Shown: in pieces, positions 1 to 10,132 of the stretch | Layout: every line of letters begins with the position of its first letter | Numbering within the stretch: the first letter of the stretch is position 1 | Assembly: GCA_964030785.1 (NCBI GenBank) | Contig: OZ034968.1 | Location: 37,765,186 to 37,829,185, forward strand | DNA length: 64,000 bases | From: Siderastrea siderea | Taxonomy: Eukaryota > Cnidaria > Anthozoa > Scleractinia > Rhizangiidae | Direction: 5' to 3' | Notes under the pieces: model-generated | What the model saw: the letters and a program-made list of their open reading frames with translations, nothing else | What the model was told of the DNA's origin: nothing | Database searches by the model: none | Translations under genes and position numbers: made by a program

Positions 1-1
1 G

Positions 2-835
2 CTGACTGGTAGTCCCTGGGTTGTGCAGGATGGTCCTCATCAGTATCAATTTGCGTTTCAATTTGGATCAACTGGTAAAGAACAAGGAGCGTTTGACGTA
101 CCTTGGGATATCGCTGTGAGTGAAAAAACTGGGACGATTGCTGTGACAGACATGAATAATAAAAGAATTCAGATGTTTAGCTCTGATGGGAATTTCCTGA
201 GAGAGATTGTCCTCAACTTTGTGCCTTCTTCCTTGGCTTTTACGGAGGCTGGTGACGTCCTTGCTTGTATCCCTGAGGATGATAATAAGCTTTCTCTGTT
301 TACTGAGGGTGGTCAGTTCATCAGGCACATCAACGATACACACCTGAAGAAACCGCGTCTCTTATCTGTTGGAAGCGATGGTCGTATAATCACAAGTGAC
401 TGGGGAGACAATAAAATCAAAGTCCTGTCCCCAGACGGGAAAGATTTGCTACTGTCCTTCAGTGCTCCAGGTTGTGATTCACACCCGTGGTACCCTGTTT
501 CTCACCAGGACAAATTCTTTGTTTCTTATACCGTAGCTCATTGTGTCAAGGTATTTAACAACGCAGGAGTGTATCTGTATGATATAGGCAGCAAGGGATC
601 TGGTGACGGACAGTTGCTTTCACCTTATGGACTCGCTATTGATCAGTTTAACCATCTGTTGGTGTCTGAGGGAGCAAACAAAAGACTGCAACTTTTCACG
701 CTTGACGGGAAGTTTGTCACCAAGATAGAGGGACAATTTTTCGAAGGTAACGGGCTTCGTTATATTGCGACGTCTAGCAGTGGACATTTGTTTGTAACCG
801 ATTTTGACAAAAACTGCGTTTATGTTTTTCGATAA
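2..835 (+). CDS. TRIM/NHL-repeat protein, C-terminal part (5' end outside window)
   Basis: An open frame runs from base 2 without a stop to TAA at 833-835, so this is the last coding exon, or part of it, of a gene that begins upstream. The first residues (LTGSPWVVQ, then HQYQFAFQFGSTG) resemble the junction between the filamin-type domain and the NHL propeller of TRIM2/TRIM3/TRIM71-like proteins. The rest reads as a beta-propeller of NHL blades: a DIAVSEKTGTIAVTDMNNKR / IQMFSSDGNF unit near the start and a GLAIDQFNHLLVSEGANKR / LQLFTLDGKF unit near the end, with weaker blades between. In this family the propeller binds RNA or protein partners and an N-terminal RING/B-box gives ubiquitin-ligase function; that part is not in the window. 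An internal GTG at 23 is not needed as a start. Such genes are numerous in cnidarians, so the exact orthologue cannot be named. Confidence 0.8.
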   Translation: MTGSPWVVQDGPHQYQFAFQFGSTGKEQGAFDVPWDIAVSEKTGTIAVTDMNNKRIQMFSSDGNFLREIVLNFVPSSLAFTEAGDVLACIPEDDNKLSLFTEGGQFIRHINDTHLKKPRLLSVGSDGRIITSDWGDNKIKVLSPDGKDLLLSFSAPGCDSHPWYPVSHQDKFFVSYTVAHCVKVFNNAGVYLYDIGSKGSGDGQLLSPYGLAIDQFNHLLVSEGANKRLQLFTLDGKFVTKIEGQFFEGNGLRYIATSSSGHLFVTDFDKNCVYVFR

Positions 836-885
836 AACTGTTAAAAAATGGTTTCTATTATATTGAGACATTCCGATTAAAATTG

Positions 886-896
886 AATAAAATAAA
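886..896 (+). terminator. Polyadenylation signals of the NHL gene
   Basis: Two overlapping AATAAA hexamers (886-891 and 891-896) lie about 50 bases after the NHL stop codon. This is the usual place for a 3' end signal. Confidence 0.55.
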
Positions 897-1627
897 GTAG
901 ATTGCAAAATATATAATTTGAATTATGTTGGCTCAAAAGAAATGAGATTTTGATCGTTAAATCTGTTAAATTTGTAGTAAAATTAAACCACGCTCAAAAA
1001 TCTGTAGTAAAATCGTAAAATCGTGCTCAAATCGGTTTTTTTTTCAAGTTGTTGCGTTTTCATGACTAAACGGATATTTGGTTTACAGTTTTAATTTGGA
1101 AGTTTGTTTTTGAGACAGGTTGACAAAGGACACGAAAAATAACGTAATTAATCATTTGATTTAAGTGGGAAGCAGTCTAGTCTGTGATCGGTTCATGCAC
1201 ATCCTTTCTTTGTAAATATCAAGATTTTCCCTGCAATGGGTACAGCAGACATTCCTTCCGGTGAAGTGAAATTCAAGATCACATCAGTTTTGAATTAAAG
1301 TCAGTTTTAGGGAAATACAGTCTGATCCTGCATTGATTTCAATCTGGACATTAATTATTGTAAATAAATACAAGTGTGTGATCCGACGTGAATCTGTAGA
1401 ATCTCAAAGTCATATCTGTTAAGAATAACAAATAGACCGCAGTTTATGTTGTCCTTTCATACAAGATTTTTTCATCCAGTTTCCAATATCAGGTGAAAGA
1501 GCAGCAAAATTAAATGTAGAAAAATATATACCTTTAGTTCACTTTCTGTATCAAGCAAAAGTTAGCGTACAAATCAAATACTACGACAAAGCTTGCCAAG
1601 CAGATAAGCATTTTTTCAGAGTTCATA
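897..1627. other. Gene-free AT-rich spacer
   Basis: No reading frame with family resemblance or splice-linked coding block is visible on either strand. The sequence is AT-rich with short A/T runs. It separates the plus-strand NHL gene from the minus-strand collagen locus. Confidence 0.5.
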
Positions 1628-1777
1628 CTAAGGGTGGAATCATTTGCAGCATATGCGTATAGCCATCGGATTTGTTTGTTGGAATTTTTGTTGTTTTCAA
1701 GCTTATAAACAATATAAAATTGCAACGGGCAAATTCGACTGCTATACGCGTGTGCCGCAAATGATTCCACCCTAAGC
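1628..1777. repeat. Hairpin MITE-like element, ~150 bp
   Basis: The left arm starts agggtggaatcatttgc (1631) and the right arm ends gcaaatgattccaccct (about 1758-1774). The complementarity continues inward over about 35 bases with few mismatches (gcgtatagc against gctatacgc). A loop of about 70 bases lies between. This is a short non-autonomous inverted-repeat element; no clear target duplication was found. Confidence 0.6.
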
Positions 1778-1922
1778 TACCCAGTGTAAATTTTTTGAAG
1801 GGTATTGTTGCTATATCACACTGTGTTATGGTAATGAAAATGTCCTTTCGAGAGGAAAATCTATTAAGGGCAGCATTAAAGATCATTTTGCAAAGAAAAA
1901 CGCCTGAAGTTGCATGCCTCAC

Positions 1923-4432
1923 CAGAATGTCCCGGCAGCCCTTGCTTACCACCTCTCCCATCTCGATCTGTTTCAACATGAAGCAACCGAGAGCATTGCT
2001 ACTCCCCCCTGGATGGGGTGCTAGTCCATCGCAGGGTTACCCCCAGGAGTATGTCACTGGTACCCATTTATACACCTGGGTGGAGAGAGGCAATGTGGGG
2101 TAAAGTTTCTTGTCTAAAGAAACAACACGATGACAGCCACCGACCTTTAGATCTGAAATCCAATGCGCTAACCACTACACCACCGCCTCCCTAGTTAAAA
2201 GTAGGAGTATATAAAAATTCTTCAAATGTGCCGTTTTCGAAAACTATAGCTGGTTTTTAAAGCGCCTATATTTATTTTCACTGAGCGCTTTTCAAACGGA
2301 AGTTATTCAAATCCTTAATATAACTGAAAGATCACTAGCAGAAACAAATTAATCAGGTGCTTTCCAGTTACCGGGCTGCATTGCGCTTTGATGAACAGAT
2401 CGAGGATCATGTTCGCAGGTCTTCTGGGTCATACTGATTGTTGACTTTCTCTTTTTGGTCTTCTTAAACGCATTCAGAGTATTGTTCACCACTAAATTTT
2501 CTTCTGAACTTAAATCACCGAACCTGCACGGCATTTTGAAAGTACAGCTCGCCAATTTGACCTTTTAGACGAATGGCTGAAATAGAGTGAGCCATAGAAG
2601 ATATAACTGAATACAATAAAAATAACCTTCTGTTAATGAATTATGGGAAAATAAATGCGCTGGATAGACCATATAGTCTGATGGCTGCCTCATACCCAGA
2701 CGTCTATCTTATGTTGCGAAAAAATGGACGCGTAAAAGTAGGGTGGGAACTTTTTCTCCTACCCATGACGGCTTGCACTCGCGCTTCGCGTAGCGTTCGT
2801 TTCCAGTGGCCTGCTTTATCCATTGTTTAAAGGCGTAGGGCCTGTGGAGGAGGCAGGTCTGATGGTGTCCCTTCAATTGTCTTACTGTTTGTCCCTTCAC
2901 GAATGGACGCTTTCGTGCCATGTGATCAATTTAAACCAATCATACTCAAAGAAAATTCAGTGGTGGAGTCGGTCAAGACAACCCCTGTACCAGTAGGATA
3001 TCCCTGATTCACAATAACCTTAATTTGGCGGGAAAATACGCACAGACAATTGTCCGTGGACATTATCTGCGCGAGAAACGAATAGTTTTCCAAGCCAAGC
3101 TAGACGAAAACTGTAAGCCCGGCTGGAAATGGGACCAGGAGCTACCGCTACCTAGATAAATAAAGGTTAGCCAAAATAGTCCAAAAAAACGGCGCTCTAC
3201 TTGACAGTTGTTGTTAACGTATCATTTTGGTAAATGGCTTAGACTCAGACACCTCTCCACTCTTTAAGGTTACATGTCTTTATAGAAGTTTTTAAAACAG
3301 GTATAAACAATGAAAGGAAGAATAAATCCTGTAAATTATCATTTAAAGTGATTTCCTGCATGTCTTCCAGGTGCGCCTTCCCGATGATTTACATCTTATT
3401 TATATGTTATAAATTGCTATTTACATTTGCATGTAAATTTTAAAAATTACGAACTATCTTATGATTTGCTTGTCCAACAAAGAACAAATTGAACAAAAAG
3501 AAGTAAACACAACAGAAAGAAAAATAATGTAGAACAAAAAGGAACAGATTTTTACGACAAACTATAAAAACTATAAAAAAATTACTATAAAACAATGAAG
3601 TTTATTTACTAATCAGTTGATTTCCTACTCACATACCTCGAGGAGTATTCATTTCCAAACATGTAGAGAGGTTAGCCAATGCCCTATAAAATATAATGCA
3701 CATTTAGACCATCTTTCGTTTTTTGTAACACCCAGAAATTGCCTCATATACAACATTTCCGTTCTTACTATACCCATAGCTCAAAACGGACGCATTTTTC
3801 AACTGCATGTATTTCTACCGACATTTTCAGGCGAAAATGCTTTCACTTGCGTGCTTGAACAACAGAACTAGACTACATTCTGGGAGTATTCAGATGTTTT
3901 GATCGTGGCTTCTTACCTACTTTCTAGCTTAAGAAAAAGGATCGATTCCGTTCTGTTACTTTCCAACCCACCTACTCTTTTTGTCAAACCTTGCAAACGA
4001 GATGACAGGTTGGCTGAAGTCTCTCTTTCCAAAACCCAAACTCTATGGCTGAGCCCTTGCAAAACAGTTAAACTCCCATTTCGAAGTCCTCTCTCACGTC
4101 AGTTTTTAGCGCCCGTTGTTCCCAAGGTTCGATCTCCAGCCGTTTAGTTCGCCCGCGTTCCTTAGCGCTGTGAGGAGGATGAAACCGGACTCCATCAAAC
4201 GGCTAGAAATCGAGCCTAGTTGTTCCCCGAACCCCAAGCCGTTCGGCCTTGAGAGCCTTAAGTTCGTCTGCAATCGCCTTAAGATTGAGCTCGAGTGAAC
4301 TAAGACGTTTTTCCAACGAAACTTTGGAAACGAGAAGAAAAACGATAGAAGAGAGAACGCACACTATCACCAAAAAGTTGGTTTAATAACGGATGCTTTT
4401 TGCTTGAGCTTCTCTGCCGATTCTTGTTTCAT
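1923..4432 (-). pseudogene. Decayed copy A of the collagen-C4-like gene
   Basis: A minus-strand ATG at 4432 starts a frame resembling exon 1 of copy B (15746-15283), with the same coiled-coil core (LELNLKAIADELKALKAE). The ATG frame hits TGA within about 22 codons. The coil frame carries a TAA upstream and a TAG downstream, so the exon is broken. The donor at its end (agtag|gtaagaag, about 3916) survives. A 45-bp exon at 1967-1923 is also preserved: cag acceptor, Gly-X-Y coding (GRGGKQGLPGHS), gtgagg donor, phase 1 to phase 1. No C4-type C-terminal exon was found to the left. This is a truncated, mutated duplicate. Confidence 0.6.
1978..2195 (-). repeat. tRNA-derived SINE
   Basis: This matches a second copy at 45008-45590. 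They share gctactcccccctggatggg, tagtccatcgcagggttacc and gtttcttgt followed by aaacaacacgatg. On the minus strand the right end reads ggtggtgtagtggttagcgc, a pol III A-box-like tRNA head. The B-box region is degenerate in this copy. No family name is assigned. Confidence 0.65.
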
Positions 4433-4932
4433 TGCCGTTCATTTAGCTCCAGAAGCCTCTTTTGAATTGCTACATGAATCAGTGGCTCTAAGTCGAGAAG
4501 AAAGCGTGCTGGATGAGTGTGAGAATCATTAGTCACATAAGCTGGCAAAGTTCACAAGATGGAGAGTTTTTCATTGCAATAAACAGTATCGTCTATTTTG
4601 ATTGGTTGTAATAGAAGTAAAACTCAAAGAAGAAAAATATTAGTCCCAGAAAGAAACTCATAACTTATGAGTTTCTGTCCCAGATTAATTACTGGATATA
4701 TGAAACGGATCAGTCTTTATCCAATCCGTGTTCCTTTTTCTTGTAAATCGTTTCTTTATCATTAATGAACAAGTACGTAGGTTTATCAGGAACCTTTCTC
4801 TGCGCTTCTCACATTGCTGCAACATTAGGTAAAAGTGTATCACAGTCTTTTGACGGTTGGCAAGTCTTCCACTTTGAACATCACAAAACCAGCAATTACT
4901 TTAGAAGTCTTAGGCAATGTCCACACTACACC

Positions 4933-6308
4933 GGATGGCTTATCATGCCGACACGAAAAATTCTCGGACTCGCTGTGCACAGAAATGACTTGGGGAACGT
5001 AAGGCCGAGTAATTGACTCTCGCTTCGCGTTGAGTCCCTATTTACTCCATTCGGTGGCAAATGGCACGAACACCTATCCGATACAGTGACGATTCACTTT
5101 CAAGATCAAGCATCGTTCCGACACAAAAGTCTTGCCAAAGTAAGCGTTTGATGTGTAAACAAAATGATCTTCGGCCTGCACAAGAGATATCTGGTATGAC
5201 GTAAACATGGTTTTAATTAACTTCGTTTCTGCTTTTATTTTTTCCAGTAGCCGGAGGCTTCTTCGTCTCTTTATATGACGAACGTACAAACTCACTTTTT
5301 TATTTCACATTTTGTTTCAGCTAGCTCGAAAATCCAAACATCCCGGAACATTTATTAACTGAAAGGAATGTAAGAATTAACTCTTATTTCCCACTGGCTC
5401 CAATTTTCCCGCCAAAGACCAAGAAGAAAACCAACAAATTGGACGGGAAGAATGATGCGTTAAAATATTAATTTTGAAAAATCTAGTCCTCGATTATACT
5501 TGGCTTTCCGACCATGGGCCAGTTGTTCGAAAGCCGCGTGATCCACGTTTAAAAGTAACGCAGGTTTCATCTCGCTCATTGAAAATGATTTTTTTAAAAG
5601 CTAATTTTAAGCCAAAAGTCAAGAAAACTCTAATTAAAAACTGAAAGGGACAAATATTTTGGAAAAGTAGTTATTGACAGAAATACAGTTTAAACAATAG
5701 TTTGACTTTTTCTTAGTCCGCATGACATTTTTCTCAGTTGATAAAATAGTTTGAAACTTCAAAAGTTGGTCGTCGTTGGTGAGGTGGTGCGATTAACGAG
5801 GTTTTCAGATAAGAGAATGACTGATCTTTTGTGTGAACCACAGAACAATGGTCGTATTATCGCGGCGGTGGTAAGAGGGTTTCATTGTATTAATCTCAAT
5901 AAAAAAAATCAGATCATTAGTTTTTAGCTAATACTATTGCTCAATCAAAAAACCGAAATATCTGGTAATGATCTGATCAGAATAAAGTTGTCATTTTATA
6001 AATATTAATTTTATAATATCAAGTCTATACATGGATGGTCTAACGCTCTTAATACCGGTTACGTAAGTAGACTACGATGCGTTTTAGAAACACTATAAGA
6101 TTTATTTTTCTTTTTGTAATTACAAATTAAAAAGGCAATGCGTTCAAGAGAATTCACTGCAGGTTTATATCTTCATTAAACGTAAAAATACAAAGCAACT
6201 TGTATTTGAAAACTGCTCTACAATTTTACTGACGCCTTTGAATTATCAACTTATAAAAAATTAGGTAAATAATACATGTTAACAGAACACTTCTGATCAA
6301 TTTAAATT
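4933..6308. other. Gene-free spacer with a partial inverted-repeat end
   Basis: No supportable coding exon was seen. Around 5517 a motif gggccagttgttcgaaag resembles one end of the element at 44567-44791, but no opposite end was found nearby. The rest is AT-rich. Confidence 0.4.
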
Positions 6309-6314
6309 TTTATT
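6309..6314 (-). terminator. Polyadenylation signal of collagen-C4-like copy B
   Basis: The plus strand reads TTTATT, which is AATAAA on the minus strand, about 40 bases after the stop codon of the C4-type exon at 6354. Confidence 0.5.
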
Positions 6315-6353
6315 TGTTAACTACTTCCGCGTTTTGTCTTTTTAGAAAGTTTG

Positions 6354-6763
6354 TTATTTGGTGCACACAACACATGTCAGTTCGTAGTTAATAATATATG
6401 GCTTGCAGCACGGCAATGCACCACATTGCCCTGCTACAACATACAGCTGTGCTCCATCTGTACCCCTCTTGTGTCCAGGCGCAACTTCTGGATCTGCGTC
6501 AATGCACACAAATTCGGTCGAGTGTTTGCCACTATGAAGAGAGCTCATTAAGTACCCACTATACTCTCTGGTCCAACCTGTAGGGCACTCATTGGTGGCA
6601 GGGATCATCATTTGAGAGCCACGTGACTTGACTTCGGCAGTAGAAATGTGAGTTGTAAGGAGTCTAATGCCGCCGAGAAGCTTGTCGGATTTAGAGTTGT
6701 TAGTCAAGCACGAAAAGTTTAATCCTCCTCCATAGTGATTGTGATAACAACTAGCCATCAATC
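6354..6763 (-). CDS. Short-chain collagen C4-like protein, C-terminal exon (copy B)
   Basis: The frame ends at TAA 6354-6356. It reads GLMASCYHNHYGGGLNFSCL, then ECPTGWTREYSGYLMSS, TEFVCIDADPEVAPG and a Cys-rich tail ending ELTCVVCTK. This order of conserved Cys, Trp and Gly is that of the globular C-terminal domain of short-chain collagen C4-like proteins of sponges and cnidarians, which follows a Gly-X-Y stalk. An acceptor (gtggacag, exon from 6763) fits phase 1, the phase left by the Gly-X-Y exon at 7336-7274. The frame also stays open upstream, so the true exon may be longer (LLWTG looks family-like). The usual N-terminal part of the domain (the WGR...CP block) was not found and may have been lost. 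Sequence just upstream (about 6785-6870) looks like a repeat. Confidence 0.65.
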
Positions 6764-7273
6764 CTGTCCACAACAGGAAATTAAAAATTAGCCCTTTTGC
6801 GTGAGGAGTTATACCCCCGGAAAGGGGGTGGTACTCCTCTACAAAACTACATGTATATAGTTACGTGCTACCCCAAGGGGTATGATTTTCGAGCTGTTTT
6901 GGTGTGGAAATAGGGCACGCATTTTGCTCAGTGTTTTGGTCTGAAAATGGTACCGAATTTGCCTCTTCTTGCTCTTTTATAGTAAACTAAAAAAACATGG
7001 AAAAATACGAAGATTTTGTGGCACACACGCCAGTTGCTTTTAGCTCTATTGCCAAAGTTATGTTGAGCTATACAATTAAAAAAAAACATTATTTCAGAAA
7101 AAAATAAGTTGAAATTGGAACCAAAAATCGTCTTTTTTTTCTAAATTTATTTGAAAATCCTTGCACTATGAAACTACTTGGACCATTTGTTATTCTTTTG
7201 CACTGACAAAAAAGAAAAGAAATGAAAAGAGACGGAAAACAGTATTACGCATACTGTCTAGGTCGCGAACTAC

Positions 7274-7336
7274 CTTTTGGTCCCGGAAGTCCTCTTGGTC
7301 CCAGTCTACCTTCTCTTCCATCTCTCCCGTTCCGTC
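7274..7336 (-). CDS. Gly-X-Y collagen exon of copy B
   Basis: On the minus strand this 63-bp block encodes seven Gly-X-Y triplets (GRNGRDGREGRLGPRGLPGPK). It is bounded by an aag acceptor and a gtagtt donor, phase 1 in and phase 1 out. Sixty-three is a multiple of nine, as in fibrillar and short-chain collagen exons. It lies between the membrane/coil exon and the C4-type exon in the right order. The acceptor pyrimidine tract is weak. Confidence 0.6.
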
Positions 7337-7340
7337 CTTC

Positions 7341-8408
7341 AACATGCAAAAGTAACAACCATCGTTTAATTATAGCCTCTGCCATTCAAGTACCGGTCAA
7401 TTCGCCCAAAAACAAAAGTTGCTCACAACAAACTAGCTATCACTTAAAAACTGGTCTACACAGAGAGAGAGAGGACATTCTCGTTACAAAAACAGCCGCG
7501 ATAACAAATAAAACGCTTTCAAATCGAATGTGTGTTACACTTAACATATTATGTTGATTTCTGGTGTGTGCGGATTTTTAAGTGCGCGAAATGACCGCTT
7601 TCGTTACTATCTGCCAGCTTCGACCTTTTGCGTCTTTAGTTGTTTGCTTTTTCATGTCACAAAGTAACTAGATCGTCCGGCCTTCCACCTCGCCCATCTC
7701 GAAACTGTTTCAAATTTCAAGAAATATCATTAAGTTCAGAGAAGCTGCGAATACTTCAAATATGTTGTTTCAACAAAAAGGGCTGTATTTTAAAGCGCCC
7801 ACATTAAAATCAGTGAGTGATTTTCAAATACAAAGACATTCAAACAAATACAGTGGAAAGCTAAGTGGCAGCAACAAAATGATTGCGCGTGTTGTCCAGT
7901 CAACGGGTTGTATTGCAATTTGATGGACAGATCGAGACTCGTGTTCACCAGTTCTCCAAGCCATTTACATTGTTGAAGTTTTTTGGTCTCAGTTCAGCAA
8001 AGGCATTCAGCGTAACAGATCTATCTCTGAGCGAGTTCAAGTAACTTAAAATTGTAATTAGTTGTGTCTTATTGTAATCAAACAAATAAGTAAGTTATGC
8101 CTGGGTGGGCTCCTGCTCGTTCAGAGGCGAACGACCTGTGGAAAAGGCAGGTCTGATGGTGACCCCCTTCACAAACGGACATTTTCATGTTGACACGTGA
8201 TCAATTTAAACCAATCAGACTCGAAGAAAATTCAGTGGTGGACTATAATCAGACGACCCCTGTACCAGTAGGATATCTCTCATTCACAATAACCTTACGT
8301 AGTCGGGAAAAGACGCACAAATATTTGTCCGAAAAGATAAACTGCACGAGCAGCGAAGAGTTCTCCGCAAGCAAAGCTGGGGAAAATTGTTAGCCTGGCT
8401 GGAAATAG
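7341..8408. repeat. Segmental duplication, copy B left part (intronic)
   Basis: This aligns with copy A at 1.92-3.13 kb. At 7704 and below, a block similar to copy A's 45-bp Gly-X-Y exon is present (cgagatgggcgaggtgg on the minus strand) but has an extra base after the acceptor and no clear donor. That exon is probably dead here. Nothing else coding is visible. The block ends with gaaatag (8402-8408) at the retroelement boundary. Confidence 0.6.
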
Positions 8409-8462
8409 TAACATATTCCAAGTACCTACAATACACATGAATACACATAACAATGAGATATG
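8409..8462 (-). repeat. Inverted terminal repeat (3' end of retroelement)
   Basis: The plus-strand stretch tattccaagtacc, then aatacacatgaata, then cataacaat pairs in the same order with the reverse complement of 14750-14800 (tatttcaagtacc, aataataaatgaata, cataacaat). Identity is roughly 80 percent by eye over about 45 bases with small gaps. Confidence 0.65.
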
Positions 8463-8574
8463 GAAGGGTGAAAATGGGTTGCAAAATCCAACCGTTCGAC
8501 TCTGGGTAATGGACACAGAGATGGGGAAGAAGAAAACCTAGCCAAAAATGAGTTTATTCTCCCATTCTCCAAAA

Positions 8575-9910
8575 CTACCGCGGGAAGGCTGGAATAAAAT
8601 CTTTAAGGCTATTACAATTCTGATACAAAACCCCTGGATCTGCAATGTTTACTTCTCGACCAGAAAGGGTCGTGGAAGGAGAATTGGTGGACATTACTTT
8701 CGATAACTGCATATAATAGGTCGCAGTAGAGCGGTGGCGCCAGCCAACGTGTCCCACAACATCCTGCAGTCCCGCGCCCGCAAGGGCGAGGGTGATAGCG
8801 CAACCCGATCTAAAACCGTGAAGTGTGGCTGCTTGTGCAAGGTTTCCTTCGTCAAGGTAGACTCTGAAGCGAGAATCTGCCGCCGAGGATGAAAAAGGTC
8901 TATCAACAATCCCCCCATCTGGGGTAATAGGGCGGAATAAAAAACCGCTTGTAATGTCAATACCTATACCCTTTGCAAAGGTTACGTAAAGGTCAATTGC
9001 TTTAACAGGGCATATATCGGCATTCTGGTTGCGACGAAATGGCAAAAAGGTTCGAAGAACCATCACGTAGAGTCTTCCCCCAAACATGGTTGAATAGTAA
9101 ACCGCTATTATCCGGGAAGCGGAGAATTTCGGGTGTCTTAACCTGACTGAGATCGCCGGGTCTATCTCTACTGAAAAAGAGTGTTTTGAAAAAGGCCTGG
9201 TCTCTTAATAAAACAAACATGTCAATCGGAGTTAAATCCTCTGACCGCAATTTACGATCGATGAGGTGACTTAACTGTAAAAGATCATTAACGAAAAAAG
9301 GAGTGGCTTGTTTGGGTGTTGCTTGAGCTTGCAACTGTTCTGCGGTAACACACTTAAGGTATTGTTTTAGTGAAAGATCGGTAGCCGGATTCCCCAGCAG
9401 AAGTCTTGGGTCCCATTCTCCTCTCCTGCCGACTTCATTAAAAATTGTACGCAACTTTCCAATCAAGGAGTCCACGGTGCCAAAAGCCAGACGCGTTGGA
9501 CATGGACAGGGAAAGGAACCTTTGCGTGCGTAGAATTGACAACCGGCGTAATGAACTTTTGTCTTCCCCTTTTGATCTTTCCATACCAAAAAACGACATA
9601 GCTCGCGAGGAGTAACAGTGGAAATATCCTTTGGGAAAGGAAGGGAGGCTAAGAAGAACTCCAATTCCTTTTGCAGGGACGACTTTTGCTTTGAGTAGGA
9701 CGTGTTAGCAGATAGGCTCGCGATTTGTGAAAGGCGGTTATCAAGAGCAGAGACGTCCAGAGTAACGTCAGTCCTTTGGGTATGGCCAACGGTTAGGATT
9801 TTCCTCTTGTAACCACAATTCTGACAGTAACGGAAAGTGGCGTCATTGGCATATTCACAGCGAGGACAAGAGACTGACTGGCAAAAAAGTTTAGGGGCCG
9901 TTGGCAAAGG
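8575..9910 (-). pseudogene. Tyrosine recombinase ORF with N-terminal zinc ribbon, frameshifted
   Basis: Two overlapping frames, 9907-9002 and 9087-8575, together cover one recombinase of about 445 residues. The first frame has a Cys4 ribbon (C14-x2-C17, C28-x2-C31) and, near its end, RDRPGDLSQVK, which fits the box I arginine region. The second has CPVKAIDLYV, the HxxR box (LHGFRSG) and a tyrosine in TATYYMQL, with stop at 8575. The frame switch falls in or near the homopolymer at 9044-9048, so a one-base indel is the simplest cause. The predicted job is integration of a circular DNA copy without a DDE integrase. The open frame begins directly after a strong 3' splice site (pyrimidine-rich, ending ccttcag, exon from 9910) in phase 0. 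A sequencing error cannot be excluded. Confidence 0.75.
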
Positions 9911-10132
9911 CTGAAGGGAAAACGAAGAAGGAAAACAAAAAATAAATGAACAAAATTTATTGTCACTTCGATCATTACAAAGTTAAGAAAAAAGTTACCA
10001 AACATTCTATAGAACAAATACAATCTATAATTGACTATCAAAACAAAAAACTGTTCTAGCGGATGTACAGATCATTTTGATAAGTATATGTTCGCAAACA
10101 ACAAATATATAACAAAAGGCGCAACAAATGTC

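Larger units (their letters stand above)
1915..4930. repeat. Segmental duplication, copy A
   Basis: Blocks here align in order with 7.66-8.41 kb and then 14.80-16.13 kb. Examples are the stretch around aaaattcagtggtgga with ccctgtaccagtaggatat (2950-3000 against 8228-8275), gaccaggagcta (about 3132 against 14805), cacatacctcgaggagtatt (about 3631 against 14975), the coiled-coil exon, and aaaaccagcaattact (about 4886 against 16078). Copy A has about 320 extra bases (about 3265-3595). Copy B is split by the retroelement. The divergence shows the duplication is old. Confidence 0.75.

Noticed and set aside
1795..2103. 102-codon plus-strand frame
   Set aside because: Spans the collagen pseudo-exon in antisense and then a SINE.
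2349..2555. 68-codon minus-strand frame in copy A
   Set aside because: The matching block in copy B (about 7.86-8.05 kb) does not keep the frame, so it is shared noncoding sequence.
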